A stretch of DNA of 19,428 bases from Flemingiibacterium sp045635785 (lineage in GTDB: Bacteria > Bacillota > Clostridia > Oscillospirales > CAG-272). The stretch is from NCBI GenBank assembly GCA_045635785.1, contig JAZTWJ010000013.1:1-19428 (forward strand), given 5' to 3'. The notes beneath the pieces were generated by a model. It worked only from the letters and a program-made list of their open reading frames with translations, made no database searches and was not told where the DNA came from. Of the stretch, positions 1 to 6,570 are shown piece by piece. A program made the position numbers and the translations under genes. The stretch's first letter is position 1. Every line of letters begins with the position of its first letter.

Positions 1-1372
1 CTAAAACGAGCTCTTCAATTTTATTGTAGCTGAGTGTCGGTTTTGCATACACCTCAACTTCAAGTGCTTCCGAAGCTGTACCTGCCTTGTGCGTTGCGCT
101 TGCTTTTACGCGCGCGAAGAAATAATAAGTGCCGGGCTGCAAATTCTCAAAAGCAACCTCTTCCTGCCAGCCTTCGGTGGGAGCTTCGTTAGTTGTAGCA
201 TATGCATACTCAACAACTTCTCCATCGATTGCTTCGTTTGCGGTAAGTGTGACATTGCCGCCCGCTTTTTTCTCGAGTACAGGTTTGCTTGCCTGGGTTC
301 CTTCGTAATCAACAGGACCGGTCGCTAATACCTGTGGGAACGCAATAGTATACTCTGCGGTGATAGTCTCAGAATCAGTAAGAACGATCGTTACTTCACA
401 AGCATCCGCAACAGTTGTCGGCGCGCCGGAAATTTCACCGGTAGCTTCATTGAGAGAAAGGCCTGCCGGAAGTGTCGATCCTTCCTTGACTGCGTATGTG
501 TATGGAGCAAGACCGTTCGCAGCGTTAGGGATAAGTGGGTTGATTGCAGTATCTTTTGTGAGATTAATTATTTCACCGTATGAAAGTGTGGGCGCAACAA
601 ATACCTCGCATTCTTGAGATACTGCAACGACACCTGCACTATGATCCGCAGTTGCTTTTACACGTGCAAAGAAATAGTAAGTGCCGGGCTGCAAATTCTC
701 AAAAGCAACCTCTTCCTGCCAACCATCGATAGGAGCTTCGTTTGTTTTTGCACACGCATACTCAATCGTTTCGCCTTCAACGACAATTGCATTGAGCGTT
801 ACACTGCCGCCCGCTTTGGCAGCAACTGTAGGCGCACTTGCCTGCTCTCCGGAGTATTCTGTGTTGGGGCCATCTTCGCCACCACCTTCGGGAACATAAG
901 TAATGGTAAAATAGTCAAAATCAATATTGCCTTGTTTGCAACTAAAGACAACAGTAACTGTCTCACCTGCGCTTGCAGTGTACTGACCAGCTGGGTATGT
1001 TTGGAATTCACTAGTACTTACGCCCATATTAACTAATTTTTGAGAATTTCCGTTAATTGTTGCCTGTAATTCCTTTTCTTTAGTATTACCGCCAACTGTT
1101 TTTAAATACATCGAGACACTGTAATCACCGGCATTCACAGCTATAAATGAAAATTTTACTGTGGCATTTGTTTGCAATCTGCACATATCTTTGGCACTAT
1201 TAGTAGTACATTTTTCCTTAATTAGCGCCGCATCCAATCCGTCAATAATCCATGGTTTTGTTCCATCATATTCAACCGGATCTGCAGCCGAGAAGCCACC
1301 AACCATAAAGGTTGTAAGGAGCATGGACACAACTAAGACCATGCTTAATACGCGAAGAAATTTTGTGTACAT
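1..1372 (-). CDS. Secreted multidomain repeat protein, 3' end cut by window
   Basis: Open frame of 457 codons running off the left edge, read by direct translation of the minus strand. The ATG at 1372 follows AAGGAG (1381-1386) with 8 nt spacing. Residues 1-29 form a signal peptide (basic start, hydrophobic core, likely cut near FSA-A at 29). Residues about 33-160 look like a beta-sandwich of the carbohydrate-binding-module kind, by pattern only. Two copies of a roughly 90-residue domain follow (about 172-260 and 355-443). They share an identical stretch around GWQEEVAFENLQPGTYYFFA, which resembles fibronectin-like repeats of Clostridia surface proteins. Between them, residues about 262-345 match the putative Ig (He_PIG) pattern, including LPAGLSLNEATGEISGAPT. 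The second copy is again followed by PTLSY, so the 184-residue module probably repeats further. Likely an exported adhesin or glycan-binding protein. No catalytic domain or cell-wall anchor is visible in this part. Confidence 0.85.
   Translation of the reverse strand, partial: MYTKFLRVLSMVLVVSMLLTTFMVGGFSAADPVEYDGTKPWIIDGLDAALIKEKCTTNSAKDMCRLQTNATVKFSFIAVNAGDYSVSMYLKTVGGNTKEKELQATINGNSQKLVNMGVSTSEFQTYPAGQYTASAGETVTVVFSCKQGNIDFDYFTITYVPEGGGEDGPNTEYSGEQASAPTVAAKAGGSVTLNAIVVEGETIEYACAKTNEAPIDGWQEEVAFENLQPGTYYFFARVKATADHSAGVVAVSQECEVFVAPTLSYGEIINLTKDTAINPLIPNAANGLAPYTYAVKEGSTLPAGLSLNEATGEISGAPTTVADACEVTIVLTDSETITAEYTIAFPQVLATGPVDYEGTQASKPVLEKKAGGNVTLTANEAIDGEVVEYAYATTNEAPTEGWQEEVAFENLQPGTYYFFARVKASATHKAGTASEALEVEVYAKPTLSYNKIEELVL
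126..169. repeat. 44-bp direct repeat, copy A, within the secreted-protein gene
   Basis: These 44 bases are identical to 678-721. The offset is exactly 552 bp, which is 184 codons, so the repeat is in frame. It encodes the invariant core of the duplicated domain. Identity at the nucleotide level suggests a recent duplication or ongoing homogenisation between modules. Confidence 0.9.
678..721. repeat. 44-bp direct repeat, copy B, within the secreted-protein gene
   Basis: Second copy of the 44-bp identical stretch at 126-169, 552 bp away and in the same reading frame. Flanking sequence is similar but diverged, including synonymous changes. Confidence 0.9.
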
Positions 1373-1397
1373 AGTTCAATCTCCTTTTTAATTTTTT

Positions 1398-1426
1398 CTA
1401 ATTGCATTTTATTTAGGTGCAATTAG
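1398..1426 (-). promoter_or_regulatory. Hairpin next to the ribosome binding site of the secreted-protein gene
   Basis: A perfect 9-bp inverted repeat (CTAATTGCA and TGCAATTAG) with an 11-nt loop. In the transcript it ends 11 nt before the AAGGAG ribosome binding site. The stem is AT-rich and has no U-tract after it, so it is not a terminator. It may stabilise the mRNA or tune translation. Confidence 0.5.
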
Positions 1427-1445
1427 TTCATGTAATATATGTAAA

Positions 1446-1489
1446 ATCATACAGAAAGCAAATAAATCAGTCTATCGTTTCTGCATGAT
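1446..1489 (-). promoter_or_regulatory. Long hairpin in the secreted-protein leader
   Basis: A 12-bp stem (positions 1446-1457 with 1478-1489, one G-U pair) closes a 20-nt loop inside the roughly 265-nt leader of the secreted-protein mRNA. A U-rich stretch lies just upstream in the transcript (about 1493-1513) and a short one just downstream. The arrangement suggests a structured leader, but I cannot match it to a known riboswitch class. Confidence 0.45.
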
Positions 1490-1645
1490 GAAGAAAAAAT
1501 AAAAACACGCATAAAGAGAACTTCTCAAATCAACAGACAACAACATGCCATGTTCAAAGTGATTCGTCCCCTTTACAGCATATGTTTTTTCTTTAAGAGC
1601 CATTTTTGTGGCAGTATTTTTCAATATATATACCACTACAAAATA

Positions 1646-1674
1646 ATTATAGCACGACTTTTCTGAAATGTCAA
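1646..1674 (-). promoter_or_regulatory. Consensus SigA promoter for the secreted-protein gene
   Basis: TTGACA (1669-1674) and TATAAT (1646-1651) are separated by exactly 17 bp. Both hexamers are perfect. Transcription would start near 1639, giving a 5' untranslated region of about 265 nt before the ATG at 1372. That is unusually long and leaves room for regulation. Confidence 0.88.
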
Positions 1675-1779
1675 TAGTTACATAAAAATAATTTTACAAT
1701 TGTTACATTTATTTATTATAACACAAATTTTCGCAGATTTTTCGAGGGGGGGAAAATATGCGCGCGATTTCGTAAGACG

Positions 1780-1818
1780 AGAAAAACCGCAAGCGAGTCA
1801 TTCTTTCGCTTGCGGTTT
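1780..1818 (-). terminator. Rho-independent terminator
   Basis: A perfect 13-bp stem (1784-1796 with 1806-1818, containing AAACCGCAAGCGA) closes a 9-nt loop and is followed on the minus strand by TTTTTCTC. On the plus strand the stem is followed by only three T, so the minus strand is the terminated one. It ends either the truA transcript or, more likely, the structured RNA immediately upstream. Confidence 0.85.
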
Positions 1819-1934
1819 AGCCTATTCAACATCAGGATTTTCGCCATACCATTCCGAGACGAGCATGGATGTCCGATGCTTCGGGTTCGGCAAGGTAACG
1901 GGCGCGAGCCTAGTGAAGGCTTAAGTTCCTTTTT
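1780..1934 (-). ncRNA. Candidate structured small RNA ending in the terminator
   Basis: No convincing protein is encoded here, yet the minus-strand RNA can fold almost completely. A 5-bp hairpin (1907-1921, AGCCU and AGGCU) comes first. A long arm spans 1842-1904: 4 bp (CGCC/GGCG), an internal loop, an 11-position helix with 9 pairs (1846-1856 with 1888-1898), a small internal loop, then 7 bp with one bulge around a 9-nt tip. The terminator closes the element. A TATGAT at 1941-1946 could be the -10 box, but the -35 is poor, so it could instead be part of the truA 3' untranslated region. It does not match any 6S, SRP, tmRNA, RNase P or riboswitch consensus that I know. The pairing is seen in the sequence; that it is a functional RNA is inferred. 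Confidence 0.4.
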
Positions 1935-2052
1935 CAAAAGATCATATAATCATGCAATGAACACATTTACGCAAGGCAATTCCTACATATAATTATAAAA
2001 CCGGCTTCTTCGCCTGTGAAAAATGACAACGAAAATGTAATCCGTTGCCACC

Positions 2053-2841
2053 TTAATCGTTGAATGAGTGACGGGGCACCTTCGCGAATTTTGACGATTC
2101 AAAAAACTCTACCCGCCGCAGATACAATCCCTCCGGCGGCGCCGTGAAGCCCGCTCGAGCGCGATCGCAAGAAGCAATCACGTCTTCGATGGTATCCGGT
2201 GCAATTTTTCCGTAAGCGATGTCAAGCAGCGTTCCGACGATGATCCGCACCATATTGTAAAGAAATCCATCCGCCGCCACACGAATGCGGATCAGCTCGC
2301 CGTCCTCGATGACCTCCAGCCATCGAATTTCACGAACCGTATCTGCCACATTCGATCCTGCAGACATAAAGCCGCAAAAATCATGCCTCCCCACAAAACA
2401 CGGGCAAGCCTCTTTCATTCGAAGGATCTGCTCTCTACTTAATATTTTCGGGGGATTGGCGTATAATCCCAACATAAACGGATCGGGAATTCTGGTATTG
2501 CGAAGAATGTATTCGTATTCCTTCCACGCCACATCGTGGCGGACATGAAAATCCGCCGCGACCTCCCGAGCCGAGCGCACAGAGATCCGCGCATCTAAAT
2601 GTGCGTTGAGCGCAAATGGGATCCGCCCGGTGGGGATGGATTTTTCGCATTCATACGTTGCAAAATACTGCAGCGCATGAACGCCCGCATCCGTGCGCGA
2701 GCACCCCTTTAATGGCAAACGCTCGCCGTAAACCGCCTCAATGGCATCCTGCAGCGCAGATTGCACGGTCTGCTTTTCGGGTTGTACTTGAAAGCCTGCA
2801 AAGCCGCTTCCGTTATAAGCGATCTCAAGTAAAATTTTCAT
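2053..2841 (-). CDS. truA: tRNA pseudouridine synthase A
   Basis: A 262-residue protein that isomerises uridines 38-40 in the tRNA anticodon arm to pseudouridine. The catalytic aspartate lies in SRTDAGVHA (D51). Other family marks are the N-terminal AYNGSGFAGFQVQP, the central KEYEYIL, and the C-terminal DGFLYNMVRIIVGTLLDI. The ATG at 2841 was chosen because it matches the family N terminus and forms a 4-nt ATGA overlap with the ecfT stop codon, implying translational coupling. The open frame extends further upstream, but that part lies inside ecfT. truA as the last gene after ecfA1-ecfA2-ecfT is a common Firmicutes arrangement. The usual following rplM-rpsI genes are absent here. Confidence 0.97.
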   Translation of the reverse strand: MKILLEIAYNGSGFAGFQVQPEKQTVQSALQDAIEAVYGERLPLKGCSRTDAGVHALQYFATYECEKSIPTGRIPFALNAHLDARISVRSAREVAADFHVRHDVAWKEYEYILRNTRIPDPFMLGLYANPPKILSREQILRMKEACPCFVGRHDFCGFMSAGSNVADTVREIRWLEVIEDGELIRIRVAADGFLYNMVRIIVGTLLDIAYGKIAPDTIEDVIASCDRARAGFTAPPEGLYLRRVEFFESSKFAKVPRHSFND

Positions 2842-3659
2842 AGCGCAATCATCGTTGGAATCAGATTCAGACCAAAAATCAGGCCGCAGAATGCGATCAT
2901 CAGCACCGCAGAAAGCACGTCTCTGTCGGCAAGCTTCAGCGTTGTCATTCGTGTGCGTCCGTCGCCGCCGCGATAGCATCTGCATTCCATAGCCGTCGCG
3001 AGCTCATCCGCGCGTCGAAAGGCGGAGATGAACAGCGGAATCAAGATCGGCACCAGCGCTTTTGCGCGCTGCATTAGACTTCCCGTTTCAAAATCAGCGC
3101 CGCGCGCCTTTTGCGCGGACATGATCTTGTCCGTTTCCTCGATGAGCGTGGGAATAAAGCGGAGAGCGATGGTCATCATCATGGAAAATTCGTGAACAGG
3201 TAAATGCAATTTACGAAGCGGTGCCAACAGCTGTTCCAAGCCGTCGGTCAGCATGATCGGCGAAGTCGTGTAAGTAAGCAGGATCATCGTGCCGATCAGG
3301 AGTGCAGTTATGCGAACGATCATCATGACCGCATAATATACGCCTTCAAGGTAAATGTTAATCACCCAAACATCCACCAGAAGATGCTCGCCCTCTGTCC
3401 AGAACAAATTGAAAAATGTGGTGAACAGAAGCACGAAGATCAGGGGCTTCATGCTCTTTAAGATTGTCTTCCAAGAGATCTTTGAAAGCTGCACCAGCAA
3501 AATTGCACTTGCAATAATTGCAAGAAAGCTCCACGCATTTTTCGCAAGAAAAATTCCTACGATATAGAGGATGGTCAGCATAATCTTCATGCGCGGATCG
3601 AGCTTGTGGATCACCGTTGTGCCGGGGAAAAACTGACCGAGTGTAATGTCCTTGATCAC
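2838..3659 (-). CDS. ecfT: ECF transporter transmembrane component EcfT
   Basis: A 273-residue integral membrane protein that couples the two ECF ATPases to a substrate-binding S component. Hydrophobic segments lie at about residues 27-60, 70-86, 108-128 and 248-270. The cytoplasmic coupling region carries the two expected motifs: AQKARGADF, and AMECRCYRG in place of the more usual A-R-C/G second copy. It starts with GTG at 3659, inside the GTGA overlap with the ecfA2 stop, and ends in an ATGA overlap with truA. No S component is encoded in the window, so this is probably a shared (group II) module that recruits S components encoded elsewhere. The transported vitamin or metal cannot be deduced. 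Confidence 0.96.
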   Translation of the reverse strand: MIKDITLGQFFPGTTVIHKLDPRMKIMLTILYIVGIFLAKNAWSFLAIIASAILLVQLSKISWKTILKSMKPLIFVLLFTTFFNLFWTEGEHLLVDVWVINIYLEGVYYAVMMIVRITALLIGTMILLTYTTSPIMLTDGLEQLLAPLRKLHLPVHEFSMMMTIALRFIPTLIEETDKIMSAQKARGADFETGSLMQRAKALVPILIPLFISAFRRADELATAMECRCYRGGDGRTRMTTLKLADRDVLSAVLMIAFCGLIFGLNLIPTMIAL

Positions 3660-4513
3660 TTTCTTCCCTCCATCAGCCTCTTTATGGCATCTCTTGCATC
3701 CTCAACGGTGTAAATGCCATGCGGCACATCCAAACCGCGTGCCCGAAGCTTATTCATCAGAGCTGTGATTTGCGGCACGGATAATCCCACCTTCTCCAAT
3801 TCCTCTGCGCGATCGAATACCTCTGAGGTTTTTCCCTGCATAAAGATCTTTGCGCGGTTCATGACCACGATCTCATCGGAATATCTCGCCATATCCTCCA
3901 TGGAATGGGATACGATGATCACCGTATTGCCCCGTTCACGCTGATAGGAACAGATGCCGCCAAGGATCTCCTCTCGTCCCATCGGATCCAGTCCCGCCGC
4001 CGGTTCATCCAATACCAGCACTTGCGGCTCCATCGCCATAATGCCCGCGATCGCAACGCGCCGCTTTTGGCCGCCGGACAGATCGAAGGGCGATTTGTCC
4101 AAAAGATCGGGAGAGATGCCGCAAAAAACGGAAGCTTCCTCAACGCGGCGGGCAATTTCCGCCTCGTCAAGTCCCATATTCGCGGGGCCGAATGCGATGT
4201 CGCGGCGCACAGTTTCCTCGAACAACTGATACTCGGGATATTGGAAGACCAGCCCCACCTTAAAGCGGAAGCTGCGTATCTCCTTGGGATTTTCCCAAAT
4301 GTTCACGCCGCCAACAAAAACCTCGCCCGAGGTAGGCTTTGTGAGACCGTTGAAAAGCTGTACCAGCGTGGATTTTCCCGATCCGGTATGCCCCATGAGT
4401 CCCGTCACGCATCCTGCGCGGATGGACAGCGAAACGTCATCAAGTGCAACCTTTCTAAAGGGCGTATCGGGTGAATAGATATACGAAACGTTTTTCAGCT
4501 CTATTGCCGTCAT
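3656..4513 (-). CDS. ecfA2: ECF transporter ATPase EcfA2
   Basis: A 285-residue ABC-type ATPase of the CbiO family and one half of the ECF motor. Visible are Walker A GHTGSGKST (41-49), the Q-loop QYPEYQLFE (Q91), signature LSGGQ (145-149) and Walker B VLVLDEP (DE 169-170). The tail after about residue 215 matches the C-terminal extension of ECF ATPases. The ATG at 4513 overlaps the ecfA1 stop by 4 nt. It is assigned as A2 because it follows the other ATPase gene, the standard order, and because of the LDEPAAGLDP Walker B variant typical of A2. It acts with EcfA1 and EcfT on the cytoplasmic face of the membrane. Confidence 0.96.
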   Translation of the reverse strand: MTAIELKNVSYIYSPDTPFRKVALDDVSLSIRAGCVTGLMGHTGSGKSTLVQLFNGLTKPTSGEVFVGGVNIWENPKEIRSFRFKVGLVFQYPEYQLFEETVRRDIAFGPANMGLDEAEIARRVEEASVFCGISPDLLDKSPFDLSGGQKRRVAIAGIMAMEPQVLVLDEPAAGLDPMGREEILGGICSYQRERGNTVIIVSHSMEDMARYSDEIVVMNRAKIFMQGKTSEVFDRAEELEKVGLSVPQITALMNKLRARGLDVPHGIYTVEDARDAIKRLMEGRK

Positions 4514-5379
4514 TTTGCAAAATCCCCAAACATCGTCAAAATTTCATCCGCCATTTCATCCACCGACAGCTTATCAAGCGGCAAATTGGCGCCCGCATGG
4601 TTCAGCTCATACGCGAGCTCCACCGTCTGCGGCACATCCAGTCCGATCATCTGCAGACGATCCACATGGGTGAATACCTTTTCGGGAGTGTCGTCAAATT
4701 CGATCTTTCCGTCATTGATAACAATTACGCGGTCGCACATTGCGGCTTCGTTCATATAATGCGTAATATGCAGAATTGTGATGCCAAACTCCCGATTCAA
4801 CCGAAGGATGGTCTCCATCACTTCTTTTCTGCCCGAAGGATCGAGCATGGCGGTGGATTCATCAAAGATGATACAATGCGGCATCATGGCAATAATGCCC
4901 GCGATCGCAACTCTCTGCTTTTGTCCGCCGGAGAGCTGATGGGGCGAATGACGTGCAAATTCCGTCATTTTTACGGCCGCCAGTGCATCGTCCACCCGAC
5001 GGCGGATCTCCGCCTGGGGAATGCCCAAATTTTCAGGTCCGAAGGCAACATCCTCCTCCACAATTGTGGCAACCAGCTGATTATCGGGATTTTGGAAAAC
5101 CATGCCAACATTTCGGCGATTTTCAAAAATCTGATCCTCTGTCAGAGAATCAGAGGTAATATCAAGCCCGTCAACAACAATTTTTCCGGAGGTTGGCGTC
5201 AGAATCTGATTCAACAGCTTTGCAAGGGTGGATTTACCCGATCCGTTATGACCGAGCACCGCCACCAGTTCTCCCTGTTTAATCTCAAGATTCAAATTTT
5301 CCAAAACGTCGATGGGGCTTCCATCATCGTCTGTGTATGCAAAGGTTAGATTTTCAATTTGAATGAAAGGTTTTTTCAT
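4510..5379 (-). CDS. ecfA1: ECF transporter ATPase EcfA1
   Basis: A 289-residue ABC ATPase that pairs with EcfA2. Motifs: Walker A GHNGSGKST (43-51), Q-loop FQNPDNQLVATIVEEDVAFG (Q96), signature LSGGQKQRVAIAG (from 149), and Walker B CIIFDESTAMLD (D173, E174). The ATG at 5379 is preferred because GGAAAG lies 6 nt upstream. A TTG two codons earlier (5385) is also open but would be too close to that site. A possible promoter lies at 5394-5423, only a few bases before the ribosome binding site. The gene is first of the overlapping ecfA1-ecfA2-ecfT-truA block and follows the chorismate-mutase remnant by 88 nt. Confidence 0.95.
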   Translation of the reverse strand: MKKPFIQIENLTFAYTDDDGSPIDVLENLNLEIKQGELVAVLGHNGSGKSTLAKLLNQILTPTSGKIVVDGLDITSDSLTEDQIFENRRNVGMVFQNPDNQLVATIVEEDVAFGPENLGIPQAEIRRRVDDALAAVKMTEFARHSPHQLSGGQKQRVAIAGIIAMMPHCIIFDESTAMLDPSGRKEVMETILRLNREFGITILHITHYMNEAAMCDRVIVINDGKIEFDDTPEKVFTHVDRLQMIGLDVPQTVELAYELNHAGANLPLDKLSVDEMADEILTMFGDFAK

Positions 5380-5393
5380 AATCAACTTTCCGT

Positions 5394-5423
5394 ATTCTAT
5401 CCGATCAATCTGAAATCCGTCAA
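5394..5423 (-). promoter_or_regulatory. Possible SigA promoter for the ecf-truA block
   Basis: TTGACG (5418-5423) and TAGAAT (5394-5399) are 18 bp apart, each one base off consensus. The start of transcription would fall close to the GGAAAG ribosome binding site of ecfA1, giving a very short leader. That is possible but makes the call uncertain. Confidence 0.45.
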
Positions 5424-5467
5424 TTCATCCGACAGTGCGCCAATTCGCCTGCTCGGTTATCAAGGTA

Positions 5468-5569
5468 TTACGCTGCGCTTTCTGCAACGCGCATGTGTTT
5501 CTCAAGCAGCGCCGAAAGCTCTGCATCAATTGCGTCGATTTCCTGTCTGCATGCGGCTGAATCCTTCAT
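5468..5569 (-). pseudogene. Truncated chorismate mutase (AroQ-type) N-terminal remnant
   Basis: A 33-codon frame starting at ATG 5569, with AAAGG about 10 nt upstream and a TAA at 5468-5470. The sequence CRQEIDAIDAELSALLEKHM is the signature first helix of AroQ-class chorismate mutases (R..ID.ID.EL..L...R). Family members need about 80-90 residues. Here the frame stops just before the lysine and the two further helices that complete the active site, and the following 90 bases encode nothing recognisably mutase-like. The expected EKRM is EKHM. It sits 41 nt after the methyltransferase gene. The best reading is the decayed 5' end of a chorismate-mutase gene; a small functional peptide is possible but unsupported. 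Confidence 0.65.
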
Positions 5570-5610
5570 GGGATGACGACCTTTCTGTGAATACTATGTA
5601 ACTTTGTCGC

Positions 5611-6477
5611 TTATATGTTCCATCTTGCGCTGGAGCCGCACGGAAGCACCGCTCCCGTTTGCGTTACAGGCAAGCCTATTTCATCCGCACTGACCTTTCC
5701 GCCATATTTCGCGGCAACATGCAGATGAAGCAAATATCCGGTCGCGGACGGCGAAAGTCCCGTAGTATAAGAATTGATTAGGAAAAACAGCGGATGATCC
5801 GATAAGATTCTTGCGGTCAGAGCGACAAGCTCGTCAATGGATTCTTCCAATTTCCAAACCTCGCCATTTGGACCGCGCCCATAGGATGGCGGATCCATAA
5901 TCACGCCGTCATAGCGATTGCCGCGACGGATTTCGCGCTCGACGAATTTCTTGCAGTCATCGACAATATAGCGTATCGGCGCCTCGGAAAGTCCGCAAAG
6001 CCTGGCATTTTCCTTCGCCTGTGCCACCATGCCTTTGGCGGCGTCCACATGACAAACCGCCGCACCGGCTTTCGCTGCCGCCACGGTGGCTCCGCCAGTA
6101 TAGCCGAACAAATTGAGCACTTTTATAGGGCGATTCGATTTCCGAATCAGCGCAGAGAACCAATCCCAGTTGACCGCCTGCTCGGGAAACAGCCCCGTAT
6201 GCTTGAATCCCATCGGACGAATGACAAACTGCAAATTCTGTGACTCATATCCGATTTTCCATTCATCGGGAAGGCGGTTTTCCTTCCATGCACCGCCGCC
6301 CGCATTCGAGCGCTTGTACGTCGCATCGGCTTTATTCCAAAGTACTGATTTCTTCACATTTTTCCAGATCACCTGCGGATCAGGACGGACAAGAATATAC
6401 TTGCCCCATCGCTCTAACCGCTCTCCGTTCGAGGTGTCAATCAGTTCATAATCCTGCCAGTTATCGGCTGTCCACAT
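5611..6477 (-). CDS. Class I SAM-dependent methyltransferase (COG1092, RlmI/RlmK-like)
   Basis: A 288-residue predicted nucleic-acid methyltransferase. SAM-binding motif I is VLNLFGYTGGA (120-130), followed by the acidic residue at D145 in CHVDAAKG, a DD pair at 173-174, and motif IV DPPSYGRG (195-202), which is typical of N- or C5-modifying enzymes acting on rRNA bases. It lacks the N-terminal PUA domain of RlmI and instead has about 110 residues of a beta-rich substrate domain, as in short COG1092 members. The start at 6477 has AGGAG 8 nt upstream. It lies 93 nt after ruvB in the same direction. The exact RNA target is unknown, so I assign family but not gene name. Confidence 0.88.
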   Translation of the reverse strand: MWTADNWQDYELIDTSNGERLERWGKYILVRPDPQVIWKNVKKSVLWNKADATYKRSNAGGGAWKENRLPDEWKIGYESQNLQFVIRPMGFKHTGLFPEQAVNWDWFSALIRKSNRPIKVLNLFGYTGGATVAAAKAGAAVCHVDAAKGMVAQAKENARLCGLSEAPIRYIVDDCKKFVEREIRRGNRYDGVIMDPPSYGRGPNGEVWKLEESIDELVALTARILSDHPLFFLINSYTTGLSPSATGYLLHLHVAAKYGGKVSADEIGLPVTQTGAVLPCGSSARWNI

Positions 6478-6528
6478 GGTTTGGGCTCCTTTGTTGATTG
6501 GTGCTTAATTAAATAAGGGGATACGGTC

Positions 6529-6544
6529 GCTTTCTCAAGAAAGC
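6529..6544 (-). repeat. Small inverted repeat between ruvB and the methyltransferase gene
   Basis: GCTTTC and GAAAGC flank a TTGA loop in the 93-nt ruvB-methyltransferase gap. There is no T-tract after it, so it is not a terminator. It may be an mRNA processing or stability hairpin. Confidence 0.35.
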
Positions 6545-6570
6545 TCCGCAAAGACTTTATTAAGAGGGGA

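Noticed and set aside
1690..1735. Possible plus-strand promoter (TTTACA, 18 bp, TATAAC) in the AT-rich spacer
   Set aside because: No plus-strand gene or structured RNA follows; the match is expected in AT-rich spacer sequence.
1746..1752. Run of seven G, considered as a phase-variable tract
   Set aside because: It lies between the terminator and the next promoter, neither inside a gene nor between -35 and -10 boxes, so no switching effect can be argued.
1842..1921. Resemblance of the structured RNA to 5S rRNA (CCCGUU, CCGAAC, AUGGUA words in the right order)
   Set aside because: The helix II and helix I partners are missing, the spacing after CCGAAC is wrong, and the arm folds differently. 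I treat the similarity as chance.
1716..1937. A 73-codon frame on the minus strand across the terminator
   Set aside because: It runs straight through the terminator and the folded arm, has poor composition and no known similarity.
5380..5385. TTG start for ecfA1 two codons upstream of the ATG
   Set aside because: It would leave no spacing to the GGAAAG ribosome binding site, and the ATG at 5379 has 6 nt spacing and matches family N termini.
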